64,000 bases of DNA from Wolfiporia cocos (GCA_029448655.1 JACCLO010000013.1:1178001-1242000), one strand, 5' to 3'. Positions 36,662-47,943 are shown, numbered from the stretch's first letter. Translations and numbers: made by a program. Notes: generated by a model not told the origin, from the letters alone.

Positions 36662-37673
36662 CTAAGTGGATTCCGGCACAGGGCTCGAGCCGCTGTCAAC
36701 GTTCTCGATACGGCCATCATGCCATTTGACGGTAACACTCCCGTCCTGGCACCGCGTATCAGCGTCCATTCCGACGTGCGAAAGAACCCAGCCCGCGTAC
36801 CTGGTTCCCAAAGTACGCCGCCTTCGCCATATGGCAGAACAGGCCCACCTCGACGACGCCGGTGAGCATTTTGATCCGCGTGAGAAGCGTGTACGGGTCC
36901 TTCATCGCCTCCTCGGGGAACGGCGCGTCGATGACGAAGTTGCCGTTGTCCGTCACGACCGGGCCCGCCTTGCTCTTCGCCATCCGGAGCACCGCGCCGG
37001 GCGAGCCAAGCAGGTGCACGTTCTGCAGCACCTTCGCGTACGCGAACTGCGCGACCTCGATCGGGACGCCCTGCGTGAAGTTGCGCCCGAGGACGTCCGA
37101 GTTCTTGCGGTAGTCCGCGACGACGATGAACGTGTCCGCCGCCTCGGCGAGCACCTTCTCGCGCAGGTGGCATGCGCCGCCGCCCTTGATGCAGTTGAGC
37201 GTCTCGTCGACCTCGTCTGCGCCGTCGATCGTCACATCGATGACGGGGTATTGGTCGACATCGCCGAGTAGTAATTGGGCGTTGACGATGAGCTCCTTCG
37301 ATTGGAAGCCTGGGCAATGTCAGAAACAGCATGGGATGAGGCAACATGAAGAGCGCACTGGTAGGAATGAAGACCCGATCCTTGTTCCTCTCACGTCCTT
37401 GAGCTACAATTCGTTCAACGACATAGGGTACCGTGGAGCCTGATCGGGTGCCATCGTCAATAGCCGTCGGATCGTCAGTCAAAGCGCCATACCAGAGCCA
37501 ATCCCAATGACCTACGGGTGCTGCTTGAGTTATTGCTACCGTTAGCGAGCCAATCGACTCACCTTGTACTCCGGCAACACATGTCTGTCCACCGCGGTCC
37601 AAGCAGCTAGGCGCTTCGACGCCTCGATGACGGTCGTGGGCGGGGGGACTATCTCTGGATGAACTCCGCCCAT
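36662..37673 (-). CDS. RKI1: Ribose-5-phosphate isomerase
   Basis: Interconverts ribose 5-phosphate and ribulose 5-phosphate in the non-oxidative pentose phosphate pathway (cytosol). The start at 37673 gives MGGVHPEIVPPPTTVIEASK. Short introns lead to VIGIGSG|STVPYVVERIVAQG, then GFQSKELIVNAQLLLG, the signature TIDGADEVDETLNCIKGGGA with LREKVLAEAA (substrate-binding Asp/Lys/Glu region), and PVVTDNGNFVIDAPFP. A final intron (near 36745-36800) joins GNQ to DGSVTVKWHDGRIENV and the stop TAG 36664-36662. The C-terminal tail after IENV is ~12 residues. No defects are seen. Confidence 0.92.
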
Positions 37674-38193
37674 GGTGAGAGAAAGAGATACTCCGTACCC
37701 TTTGGTTCCGGAGCGGCAAGCGGCGGGGGGGTGCTCGTCCTTAAGTACTGCACCGACTGCCCCAGCGTCTGCCGAAGCGGGGACGGGTACACAGAATCAA
37801 TTGGGGTCCTACGGCGATTAGGGTATCCGCAAGAGGCGGTAATGAAAGCGTTTGCGATCCCTGCACATCAGTACCCTCCCGCGTGGTCTGCCGGGGGCAC
37901 GCACGAGAGATCCGGGGTAAGGATCGCGGGCGGGATAGGCATCTTGCTGTGCAATCGATGCGACCACGAAGGCCAGCGATGGATGCTCCGTCGAGGAAGG
38001 AGGGAGAAAGGTGGAGTCAGGCGAACGTGGGTGCCCAGGACCATGCTCAGTCTCACCCCATCAGCTGTCCGGAACGTGACCAGCCACCGTATCCTGCCTC
38101 TCGTCGCTCGCCAGCAGTCTCCGTGATTAGCCGGACCGCTCGCGAGCTGGGGTATAGAAACCTCATCGGCCACGGCGCTGTACACGACACGGG
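37674..38193. promoter_or_regulatory. Shared divergent promoter RKI1 / TFB5
   Basis: 520 bp separate the two start codons, which point away from each other. No individual factor site is claimed. Confidence 0.6.
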
Positions 38194-38604
38194 ATGAAGG
38201 CCATAAAAGGTGCGCTACAATGGAGAACCCCCGCTCGAAGAGAAGCGACCGCTAAATGAGGATCCGTGCACAGGCGTGCTTCTGACCTGGTCAGTATTCA
38301 CTCGGAGCTCGTCCATGCACCATTTGAATATCTGATCACCACTATGACTTCGGGGGTCCGCTTCTCGCATCGCTCCGTGGAACAGCGATTCTGCGGTGAA
38401 GCAGATCCTCTTGACGATGAACGAAAAGCAGAGCTTCATCATCGAGGATTTGGACGACCACCATGTGGTGATCAAGGCAGACGAGGAGTGGCGCGTCAGA
38501 AAGGATTTAGAGGCTGAGGTGCGTGCTTGTACAATGTCGGCGGTGCACACAGCTGACAGGCTGTCCCGCTGCAGTTGGAGAAGAATACGTATAGCCTCGA
38601 GTGA
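38194..38604 (+). CDS. TFB5: TFIIH subunit Tfb5 (TTDA)
   Basis: This small subunit stabilises the TFIIH core and is needed for nucleotide excision repair; it acts in the nucleus. It is easily missed because it is spread over four exons: 38194-38209 (16 nt, MKAIK plus one base), 38274-38289 (16 nt, GVLLT), 38386-38518 (133 nt) and 38560-38604 (45 nt). Joined length is 210 nt, giving 69 residues plus stop. The product has CDSAVKQILLTMNEKQSFII, EDLDDHHVVIK and the C-terminal LQLEKNTYS typical of the family (about 70 aa). All junctions are GT-AG. The 3' end converges on the APH-like gene 228 bp away. Confidence 0.9.
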
Positions 38605-38831
38605 ACCCTCTCTAGCACCAATCTTCTTGTAATGTAGGGCACGACAATGGTATACCGCGGTCTGTTCTATCCAGCTCGTCCCCCTCTCATCTTACTATCG
38701 AGATGCTACGCATGCCCTGGGCGAGGGAATCGGATAACAGCCTGGCATTTACGCCAAGGGTGCGGTTTACGCCAGACTGACAGCCTCAGTAGGAACTCTT
38801 CAGCGAACTGAGCTCGCGTTGCATCTATTGC

Positions 38832-39929
38832 TCAATAGTATGGCGCATCCTTCAACTGCTCGATACATCTGCCGAGTGTGGTCCTCGCCCATTCGATCTT
38901 GCCCTCGTCATATCCGCGCCTCTCCTCCTTCTCCCGCTCCGCCGAGACAAGCACCATCAGAGCCAGGAACAACGTATACCATATGTGCTTCGTTTTCTGC
39001 CTGGGGAACACAATCAGCGTTCCGCCGTATCCTTCTATTAGCGCCGCGCTAGGGTCCATCAACATTGTCTCCAGGAGTGGGTCGCCCCACAGCGCATGCG
39101 AGAACGACAAGAACTCCGTAACCGGCACCTCCTCCTCTTCCTTGCCCTTCACAGCGTCGACGTCCACGAACACCGCGCCCTCGTCGCCTGCGAAGGACAC
39201 GAGCGACGGCACCTCGCAGTCGTCGAACAGGAAGAACGCGATCGCGCGCGAGAGGCCCTGCCGGATTGCGGTGTAGTCCGCAGGCACGCCGCGCGCCTCC
39301 GACTCGACGAGGAGGCCCTCGAAAAGCAGCGTGAACGCCTCCTGCCAGCTGTACAGCCCGTCCGCGGCCTGCGCGGGGAGCCCGAACCAGTCGTTCTGCA
39401 CGGCGTGCAGCTGCTGCAGGAGCGCGCCGAGGCGCAGGTCGAGCAGGAGCGCCTGGCGCGCGCTCAGCAGCCCGGCGGTGCGCGCGTGGGCGAGCGAGAC
39501 ACCGCGTGGGCGTGAGAGGAGCAGGTACGGGTACGGCACGAGTGTGAGAGAGGTGTCGAGGGCGTGGGTGTGCGGGAGGGGGATCGCGGTCTGCGCGGAG
39601 AGTTGCTGCAGGAGAGCGTGTTCCTGCGCGAGCGTGTTGGGCGCGTACTCGACGGCGGCGCTTGCAGCTGGTGGGGAGATCTTCACGAGAAAGGAAGTGC
39701 CATCCGCGAGTGCAACTTCGTACGTGACAGTGGGCGTGAACGAGCTGCACGGGTCATGATTATTCACTGTAACTGTTGTCGACAGAAACGCCGATGCATG
39801 TGCTTACCTGAAGCCTGTCCCCTTGTATCGTTCAAGCGTCAAGATCGACACTGGCTCCTTCCTATGGTATTCAAGAATCACTTTGATCTGCTCCCGTGTC
39901 ACCTCAGGCTCGGATAACAGCTTCATCAT
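38832..39929 (-). CDS. Aminoglycoside-phosphotransferase-fold protein with altered catalytic loop
   Basis: Two exons: MMKLLSEPEVTREQIKVILE (start 39929) then, after a ~70 bp intron, SFTPTVTYEVALADGTSFLV. The N-lobe pattern (LVKI, then AQEHALLQQL and PYPYLLLSRPRG) and C-lobe pieces (LHAVQNDWFG, HALWGDPLLETMLMDPSAAL, IEGYGG) fit the APH family. The region where an active APH has an HGDxxxxN loop reads VPSLVSFAGDEGAVFVDVDA, so the catalytic Asp/Asn are not evident. It may be a pseudokinase or a diverged enzyme. The gene is GC-rich, with strong open frames in all phases on both strands. Confidence 0.7.
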
Positions 39930-40636
39930 TCCCGAATCGGAGGAGCTGTTAGTATGCCGTGTTCCACCTCTGCCTCGCAGTGAGAGAACAGACCTGGAAG
40001 CAATCTCATGTGCAGACGCGCTGACAAATGACCACGCTGATTACATCGGGCGCTATCTTATCAGATTCGAATATGTCGCCACTCCGACGAACCTGATCTG
40101 ACCTGACCTTGCCTTGTGTTTGTGACTGTTCAAGTGCTCAAGCAGGACAGAGCCACTGCGTGCAGCACCTTACTCATAATCCAACTTGCAACACTTAGTC
40201 TGCATAACATGGCTTTCGATTCTCAGGCTTTTGATATTCAATTAGGCAATGTCTGATTCGGTCACCCTAAGTTACATCGTTGCGGCAAGAGCGCAATGCT
40301 GTCCTTCTTACTTGTTACGCACCCACTTCGGAACGAAAAAGTAGGTCGCAGTATCGAGTGAAGCGTCTCAATAATAATACATAAAGCCCGATATCCACCA
40401 GCGACGTCAGACCTTACACCCGTTCTCAGTAAGCTGAGATTGCAGACACATAAATCGAGGAGAGCTACTGCAATGCTCATGGAAATATTCTCCCAGTTCC
40501 ATCGTCATGTTGAAGGTGTCATTGATGTCAAGGTCCATTCCTCGGGCACCTAGCGCGAGCAGGCTGAGATCAGGCGGCAAGGTCTGTGGTTTACATGAGA
40601 AATTTACGTGAAAACGCTCACCGTGAATACCTATAG

Positions 40637-41652
40637 CACATTGGAGCCTGTTATAGAGCTACTAGATCGCTGTACACATCGCCAACAACGTATGCTCCTC
40701 CAACACCGGCCAAGCCGCCCGCAGCACCAGCGTCAGTAACCACGGAGCTCCTTTATTATTCGCTTCCACCAGATGGATCCCGCCCATACACGCTCATCAA
40801 CGTCGATGAGAAGGGGAGGACAGGGAACTGGGTCCCAGAACCTCACCGGGTCGAGGTAGAGGACGTCCGCGGCCAAGAAGCCAAGTTCACTCTGGACACA
40901 GCTGGCTTCCAGCTCTACGAGGGGTCTCCGGATCACACCCAGTTCACAAATGAGAACTCAATCAAGGAGAGATACTATCCGGAAAGTATCGCACTCATCA
41001 AGCTTTTGACGGGCGCGGGCCGTGTCGTGCCATTTGACCACAGTATGTACCAAATTCTGCACTGTGAGACGACGTTGACGCTGTAACATAGCTATCCGCC
41101 GGCGGCGGCCAGGCGAGCGCGACGACGCACCGGAGAAGCGGCAGCCTGTCTCACAAGTGCACATCGACCAGACCCCTTCGTCCGCGGTAACGAGGGTCCG
41201 CATGCACTTGCCCCCAGGCGATGTGCCTGGTCTCCTCAAGCGGCGTTTCCAGATACTCAATCTCTGGCGCCCGCTTGAGCATCCTGCGCTGGACTGGCCA
41301 CTCGCGTTGTGTGACTACCGGAGCATCAACAGGAAGAGGGATGTTGTGCCGATCGCTCTGCGGTATCCTGACCGTGAGGGGGAGACGTACGGCGTGAAGT
41401 ACTCGCAGGAGCACCGATGGAAATACCTGAGAGGAATGAGGCCAGATGAATTCGTGTTGATTAAGTGGTAAGTTGAACGACTGAAGCACTGACGATGAGC
41501 CGAACTGAAGCGGCTTGGCTGGCAGCTTCGACTCGCAGGATGATGGGAAGACTGCGCTTTTCACACCACATACGGCATTCAACGATCCAAGCACGCCCAA
41601 GGGGTCGCCGTTCCGAGAGTCCATAGAATTGAGGCTGTTAGTATTCTACTAG
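40637..41652 (+). CDS. CmcJ/GA4-desaturase-like oxidoreductase
   Basis: Fungal family related to gibberellin GA4 desaturase, CmcJ and AsaB-like oxidoreductases of secondary metabolism. Exons: TELLYYSLPPDGSRPYTLIN, RGQEAKFTLDTAGFQLYEG and GAGRVVPFDH; intron at about 41044-41091; TIRRRRPGE, RQPVSQVHIDQTPSSAVTRV, ILNLWRPLEHPALDWPLALC (conserved core), YPDREGETYGVKYSQEHRWK and RPDEFVLIK; intron at about 41469-41521; CFDSQDDGKTALFTPHTAF, ending IELRLLVFY and TAG 41650-41652. The conserved H-x-D and later His residues suggest metal binding. The open frame reaches back to a stop at 40634-40636 with no in-frame ATG, so the start lies in an unplaced upstream exon; the listed start is only the limit of the open frame. 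Confidence 0.8.
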
Positions 41653-42285
41653 ATCTTGATCACATACAGCAGACACGGCAGTATCATTCGTTTCGACACA
41701 ATCTGATGCAGAGAGTCTCGACAATGACATATGTATCCTGGATACTGTGCAGAATATTGGTTTCCCCCATTTGAGCGGATGCGTCACCCAAAGAGCACGT
41801 ACTCATCTCTGATAGCTTCGACTGGCGTTGCATTTGCTGTGCTCATCACATCGCAATAGGGTTCGTGAGACGAAGTTGTTCTCGAGGCGCTCTGGTAGAT
41901 ATGCTCTCATCGATGCAGATGCTCCGTTATAACTCACCCGACGCTCGCCATCCGCTACTTCCTGCTTCTGTCCGCAGCCTACGTGAGCCAACATCATCGT
42001 TGGAGCGCCGTCCCTGGATACAAATCGTTCAGGCAACCATGGACTGGGCCCTGCGGCGCAAGGTCTGGAGAAGCTGAAAATCGGAAACTGTCCCGTTCGT
42101 ATTTGCTACAAATGCCACTTTGCACAGATAGTCCCAATACCACATTACGCGCGCTTATGCATACTCGACGAAGCGTTGCAGCTGGTGAGCCACTGTTTGT
42201 GGGAACTTGAAGGCGGATAGCCTCTCCCCGAACGTTCTCACAATATTTGCTATCCCGGCGGTCAATGCTGAATGGAGACATAGAA
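41653..42285. other. Intergenic, nothing recognised
   Basis: Convergent spacer between the oxidoreductase and NDC1. No RNA gene or exon is seen. Confidence 0.4.
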
Positions 42286-44675
42286 TCAGCGTTCGAGGTG
42301 AAAATCGTGAAGCGGATCAAGCGGATGCTCACGATCATGTACTACGCTGAGAACGTCCTTGGCCGCGAAAACCTCGATCTCAACGCGCGCCCGTTCGGCC
42401 ATCTGTTCCCATGACAGCTTTTCGAGTTCTTCCGCCGACAACCTAGGCTGCTTGTCGTTGAGTTCGTTGCGGTAATCCTCCACGACAGCCAAGAACGATA
42501 GAAGCGCCTCGAGAATCTTGGGGATATCGCGTTGAACGACGCCATACTTGTCTTCCTCGAGCGATGCGCAGACGAAGTGGCAAAGCACTGGCAAAACGTG
42601 AATAACTTGCATTATATGCCAGAGCATATATGCACCAGACAACTCACCACTAATCGCCAGCGCGTCCAAGTATCTATTCGGCAGCGCCGCCTCCGCCATC
42701 CTACCCAGGCGATCGCGCGTCCACCACGCCTCAATTTGGCTGCGGACCACGTTCGTCCACTGCGGCAAGACCTCTGCCCACTTTTTATCGCGGCCCTTCT
42801 CCCAGCCAGCCACGAGGCTGTCGACCGTCTCCCTCAGCCGTCCGTGCGACCCTATCACCAGATTGTACGCATGCTCTGAGCCCTTCTTCGCCAGGTTGGC
42901 CGCGATATCGGAGGGCGGCGCCGCCTGCACGGCTGATTGGACCAGGCCCGAGACAGGCGACGCGGCGGCGTTCGCGGCGGTCTCAACGGCAGAGACGATC
43001 GGCCCGTCGGATGCGAAGGCTTCGAAGGCGGCGTGGAAGGGTGACTGTGTGGAGTCGCGCATGATAGGCTTGCGGATGAGTGGAGTCGCGGGTGCGGGGA
43101 GTGGCTTGGGGGGCGCGGGTGCGGGCGCAGGGGCGGGGGCTGTCAAATAACATGTGTCATTACGCACACAGAAATATCCAGATGATGAGGTGACTTACGT
43201 GGCGCCTCAGGCTCTCCCCGTCTTAGTAGCAGCTGGTAATCTTTCCCAAGTGTGAGCAGACTCTCGCGGACTAGAGTCGACCATTGGTTCGGGTTGTACT
43301 TTTGATCTGAAAAGAGCGAGGACCTGTGAGTGCTCGCCGTGGGGCCATCCTCGCACGCGAGGCGACGCAGCTCCGTGTATGCGTAGTGCTTGAAGTATGC
43401 GTCCGTGGATTTGATCCCAGAGATGAGCGTCGTCATCGGGTCGGCGGATTTGTGCGCGACGCTCACATTCTATATACATATATGACACAATCTGTTATAG
43501 TAGCCCCGCATGGGAGTGGCAAAGCACATACCTCGGATAAGGGGCTTTCTGCCAGCTCCCAGCAAAGCGCACTCGTCAGGCCAAGGAAGGACGTGCGGAT
43601 GATGAAAGAGAGGTTGCGCAAGAGCAATGTCAGCGTGAAAGAGCCACGTCGGAAATGCGCGATGAATGGCTTCAGTGCATTGCGGACGAGTGGTATCTTG
43701 AAGATGATTGGGATCGCGATGCTCCGTGCCAGCCCGAACGCTACTGTGTGCAGGGTGCTGCACAAAGCGACAAAGAAGCCCATAGTAATGATCGTGAGCA
43801 GAAAATGACCCAAGCGATGTGCGGCTCCCCGGGGGGCATCAGGCTGAAGGATGAGGTATATCGTGAGGACGAATACGGTGTATGAGGATTGTATAAACAC
43901 GCACTGGAGTCAACATGCTAGTCCAGCGGAGGGAAAAGCGATCCTGCAGTACACTGCGAACAAGATATGCGCATGCAAGCGCAGTTTGTGAGGAGATGAA
44001 GTAGATCGTGTGGCCATTCAAGTAGTACGGATGCTTTCTGGCAAACTAAACTGTGAGGAATCTGTCGGAAGCACACACTTAGGACGTACTTCGAGTTCAC
44101 GAAGATAGACAAGCGTAGGTCCGTATTCCCAAGTGTCCGCGCCATGGCGGCATGGATGCCGGCAAGCAATAGTGATGATGCAATGTAAATGATGAGTCCT
44201 GCCTGAGTGCTGCGTTTCGCAAGCGCAGACTTCAGCATTTTCGATGGTGATGGGGCGTGCGTTGGCGAAACTGAAATCACGACACGCTTAGCCTCTGAAC
44301 GTAGATTTGATGACGGCCTTGCTCACCCGCCATGAATCTATTTCGCAAGACAACAGAAGGCAACACCCCTACTACGAATGTGGCCAGAGTAAAGGCCAAA
44401 GTTAATGGGTGAAACGCGTTTTTGAACGCTCCCCATAGTCCAAAGTGGAATATTCCACCCTGCTCCCATGTTGACCAGATATTCACGATTGACCAAGTGG
44501 CAATCAATGATGGCAAGAGTATATTGTGCACCAGCCGGCGTCGAAGAAGGCTCTTGACCAGAGGCTCATAGGTCTCTGATGCTGGGGGAACAGGTTGTGC
44601 AGCACGTAATACAAGCGTAGAGGGGATAGCGCGAAGGGGGGTGTTCTGCGCCGCGCCCGAGACGGAGGAGTTCAT
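42286..44675 (-). CDS. NDC1: Nuclear-pore / spindle-pole membrane protein Ndc1
   Basis: Integral nuclear-envelope nucleoporin that anchors nuclear pore complexes and, in fungi, spindle pole bodies. The start at 44675 (MNSSVSGAAQNTPLRAIPST) leads to several hydrophobic helices: HNILLPSLIATWSIVNIW, LTLAFTLATFVVGVLPSVV, GLIIYIASSLLLAGIHAA, ALACAYLVRSVLQ, FLLTIITMGFFVALC. The soluble C-terminal half has YFKHYAYTELRRLACEDG, YNPNQWSTLVRESLLTLGKD, a Pro/Ala low-complexity linker (about 43075-43145) and the family hallmark CASLEEDKYGVVQRDIPKIL. About six introns are inferred. It ends at a stop at 42286; the last ~15 residues (after VLSVVHD) are not clearly family-like, so a missed terminal intron is possible. 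Confidence 0.82.
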
Positions 44676-45235
44676 CGCCGGTTTCGTGAGTCAAGGTATG
44701 CAGTTGCAGCTCGCGAGCAAACTAGCTAGGTCGTAGTAGCTGGCCTGAGCTTCAGACGCGCCTGGCTCGCGCTTCTATCGCGCAGAAGCCGTGACCGAGC
44801 AATATGTAGAGAGGTTCGATCCCGTGCGTTGTGGCTCAGGCGAGAAAGGTGCGAGGTCACATTCAACGCGTGCGCGTCACGTCCCGTTACGTAGCGCGGC
44901 GCGTACTGGTCACGCGCGATTGAGCGCCTGCCTACCGCTTTCTGCCACCAGCGCGTCCGTAGTATGTCGACGTAGGCCAGCGATATCGGATGCTGCTCTC
45001 AATCATAGCCGCGATGTCACATGGAGTGCGTCGTTGAGATCCGCGATGCGCAAGACGCGCGCGTAGTCTGGAGTGTACTCGGGCCCGCAACTCATACTGC
45101 ATAATCAGGCTGCCATGATGATGAAGGTATTTGCATCTATACGTAACTTTCCCTACTGCAGAGCGATTCAACGCCAACATCTCGAGGCACCGTCTAAATC
45201 ATTCGCGGGACTCACATCTGCGGAGTGGCTAGCGT
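44676..45235. other. NDC1 upstream region
   Basis: 560 bp between the NDC1 start and the 3' end of the next gene. A GGTTCGATCCC string at 44813-44823 resembles a tRNA B box, but the flanking bases do not form a T-stem. Confidence 0.4.
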
Positions 45236-46366
45236 CTACTCCATGGTGATGTCCATGACTGAGTCTCCGTCTGTATGTGCTACGGTCAGGCCATCAATCC
45301 CAAAGGTCACCTCTCCTGCGCCGATACTCTCCTCTGTACCTCTCTTACCCCTCGCCACGCGCATCGACTTCATCACTAGCGGGCTCGGGGAGCCTATACC
45401 AATTGCCAGCGACATCGGCGCAGACGCGCGCCCACGTCCTCCCCGAATCGAGTTCACGTCCGCGTCGACCAGAATCCTGCTCCTCTTCGGTGTTGATGTC
45501 AACACTGCGCTCTGTGAACGCTGGCCGGCGATCTTGCGTGTGCTGCTGCGACCGCGGGATACAGCAACATTCGGAGTACCGTCGAGCATCGCTGTCTTCT
45601 CCGCAATCCTCTGACTACGAGCTCTCAGCACTCGGACCTTGCTTTGAACTGTTGCGGTGGAGTGCATCTGCGACTGCGAACGGGTGACCCGACGCTCCAC
45701 GCCAACCGGCATGCTTATCTTCTCGCCCGGACCCCCCTCGGAATGGTATCGCCTCTTCTTCTGCGGACGCTCTGGTTCCTCCGCTTCTTCAACCAAACTC
45801 TCCCTCAATCCCTTCAGGACTGGCTCAGCCGCGGATATCGCTGACCTTTCCCTCGTCTCCAGCGGCGAGCCAGGGCTCTGCAGCGTTCTCCCCGGGGCAT
45901 ACACCGAGATCGACTTCACCGGGAGCGGGGCGTTCGGCGTCTCGTGCCTCAGGCCGACGAGCAGCTCGATCGCATTGCGGATGTACGTGTCCGAGCGCAC
46001 GGGGCCGACGTCGATGTGCATGACCTGCGGAAGCTTCGCGTTCAAGGTAGTCGCGACGGTGAGCAGCTCGGCGCGCGACATCATGAGCAGGTCCGCGTGG
46101 CAGCAGAACGGGATGACGTTCAGCGCTGTGATCACGATGGCGTCCTCGTCGCGGTCCTCGTTCTGCAGGGCTATGCATGCCGGCTTCTCTGCGGTTCGGG
46201 GGGTCTGGGGAGGCAGCTGGGGTATCTGCGGGGAGGCGTCCGTCGTGCGTGACCGCGCCTGCGTGCTCAAAGCGGACAGAGAAGGTCTGCTGAAGACAGC
46301 GTGCAGGAATCGGCGGACGGTGGGCGTGATAGGCTTCTTCAGGCTCGTTCGGGGGCGTTTGGCCAT
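45236..46366 (-). CDS. Uncharacterised 376 aa fungal protein
   Basis: A single uninterrupted frame starts MAKRPRTSLKKPITPTVRRF. The N-terminal ~60 residues are basic and Pro-rich. The centre (residues about 70-140: MMSRAELLTVATTLNAKLPQ, HIDVGPVRSDTYIRNAIELL, VGLRHE) looks like a small folded helical domain that seems conserved among basidiomycetes. The rest is Arg/Ser/Pro-rich and probably disordered, with KKRR-type nuclear-localisation motifs. The C-terminus is acidic (VMDITME). No function is assigned. Long open frames on the opposite strand are shadows caused by high GC. Confidence 0.65.
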   Translation of the reverse strand: MAKRPRTSLKKPITPTVRRFLHAVFSRPSLSALSTQARSRTTDASPQIPQLPPQTPRTAEKPACIALQNEDRDEDAIVITALNVIPFCCHADLLMMSRAELLTVATTLNAKLPQVMHIDVGPVRSDTYIRNAIELLVGLRHETPNAPLPVKSISVYAPGRTLQSPGSPLETRERSAISAAEPVLKGLRESLVEEAEEPERPQKKRRYHSEGGPGEKISMPVGVERRVTRSQSQMHSTATVQSKVRVLRARSQRIAEKTAMLDGTPNVAVSRGRSSTRKIAGQRSQSAVLTSTPKRSRILVDADVNSIRGGRGRASAPMSLAIGIGSPSPLVMKSMRVARGKRGTEESIGAGEVTFGIDGLTVAHTDGDSVMDITME

Positions 46367-46820
46367 TGTAGGCGTACAGAATGTAGTTCAGCTGGCGATG
46401 TGAATTGTGGCTGTCTTCACCCACTAGTGCCCGTACGTATTGTCAGCCAGACCGATCAAGTCCTGTCAGCCTCATACATTCGAGTTTCGCCCGCTGACAT
46501 TGTTCCAACCATACACATATTCTTGGATGATTAAGATATTCCAAAGGTAATGACGACTTTTGCCGGACATATACGAATCGTGGCTGGTTAGCGGAGTAAT
46601 CTGTTCCAGCATGCCACAGGTAGTGCCAATATACGACTTCGCCTTCTGGCCTCAGAGTCAGTGGCCTGGCAGAAGCACTCACGTGATCGTCTGCCACAAG
46701 CCGCTGTGGCACTCCGTCGCGGTGCCCGTGTCAACGCTGCTCTCTTCCTTTCCCAACTCAGTGACATACTTAGCATCGGGGTGATTGGTCTGCCCATTCA
46801 GCTGCTACACATTTGACCGC

Positions 46821-46887
46821 GGTGTCTTCTATGATGGGCCGCAGGTCCCGGGAGCCTTTAAGCTTTAGGCTCCTGCGTTGCGACACC
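46821..46887. other. Nested hairpin in PRX 3' flank
   Basis: A perfect 7-bp stem GGAGCCT (46851-46857) pairs with AGGCTCC (46867-46873) around a 9-nt loop containing AAGCTT. An outer GGTGTC (46821-46826) pairs with GACACC (46882-46887). It could be an RNA 3' structure or chance. Confidence 0.35.
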
Positions 46888-47126
46888 CCATCTTCCATAC
46901 ATGCCAGGCCTCGTGATGCAGTCGACTGATTTGTCCTACTCTAGTGAGTGGGTGTAGATCTGACGATGATCTCAGTCGTCCCGATAGCCGCCAGACGCAT
47001 TAACTCAGAGGTAAAGGTATGGATTGTTACGTAGCATTGCAACGTACTTCTAGAATTTACAACTTGATCCCCTGACATACGATGGTGATGTTACAGTATC
47101 CACTACAACCGCGATTGCAATAACCT

Positions 47127-47943
47127 TCAGAGAGCGGCAAGGACAGCGTCGGCACCGGAGACGGTCACTTCTGATCCTGGCTCAACCTAGCAGGGATTTG
47201 TACGGGATTGGAATCAAACATAGATCCAGAAGTTTAGATACATACCTCAACATACTTGACCTTCAGGTCGTCAAGGATGATGGCGTAGCGGTCAGTCCGG
47301 GTACCGAAGCCAATCGAAGAGAGGTCCTTGTCAAGGCCGAGGGACTTGGACCACTTTGCCTCGGTGTCCGAAAGAGCAAGAATCTGCAAATCCACATGAG
47401 CCCTACATAATCAGATAACAGAATAAGAGGTACAGCACAAACCTTGTCCTTGAGACCGACAGAGCGAGCCCAGCCGCTCATAACGAACGCATCGTTCGCA
47501 GCGAGGACAGCAATCGCATCGACACCCTTCGCCTTGAACTGGTCATACTTCTCGAGGTATGGAGGCAGGTGGTTCACATGGCACGTCGGCTATAGCACAA
47601 TCGGGTCAGGATCAAGCGGATCGGACAGGACAGCATGATCGCGCACAGTGAACGCTCCCGGGACGGAGAAGATCACAATCTTCTTTCCCTTCCACTCGCT
47701 CGTCGAGAGCTTTGTGGCTGAAGCAGGATATCAGGACATGACGCTCATTATCGGGGACGATCGCGGATGGTACGTACGAATACCACAAGCGGTAGCATCG
47801 TCGAGCTCCGGGGTGTATGCAATGTAGGAGAAGGTTCCCTCGGGGATGACATCGCCGACCTTGATCGTGGGGGCCATCGGTGCAGATATCGTACGGAGAG
47901 ATGTGGTAAGAAAGGGGAGTGCGAGACGAAGCCTGAGACTCAC
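47127..47943 (-). CDS. Peroxiredoxin, Prx5/PMP20 type
   Basis: Thiol peroxidase reducing H2O2 and organic peroxides. Two in-frame starts exist: Met at 47943, followed by a basic, hydroxylated stretch (SLRLRLALPFLTTSLRTISA) that resembles a mitochondrial presequence, and Met23 at 47877 (MAPTIKVGDVIPEGTF), which gives the cytosolic or peroxisomal form. Later exons: SEWKGKKIVIFSVPGAFT|PTCHVNHLPPYLEKY, where the Cys of TCH is the peroxidatic residue and the motif is split by an intron; VDAIAVLAANDAFVMSGWAR; ILALSDTEAKWSKSLGLDKD; and VEPGSEVTVSGADAVLAAL with TGA 47129-47127. The final AAL is not a standard PTS1 signal. All splice sites are GT-AG. Confidence 0.88.

Noticed and set aside
37868..38185. 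Open frames between RKI1 and TFB5
   Set aside because: They lie in the divergent promoter on both strands, with no motifs.
39049..39750. 233-codon minus-strand frame and plus-strand frames over the APH-like gene
   Set aside because: Arg/Ala-rich shadows of the GC-rich coding strand; the frame with APH landmarks is the real one.
44813..44823. GGTTCGATCCC resembling a tRNA B box
   Set aside because: Flanking bases do not form a T-stem and no A box or anticodon arm fits upstream.
45657..46403. 248-codon plus-strand frame
   Set aside because: Shadow of the 376 aa minus-strand protein; no recognisable motifs.
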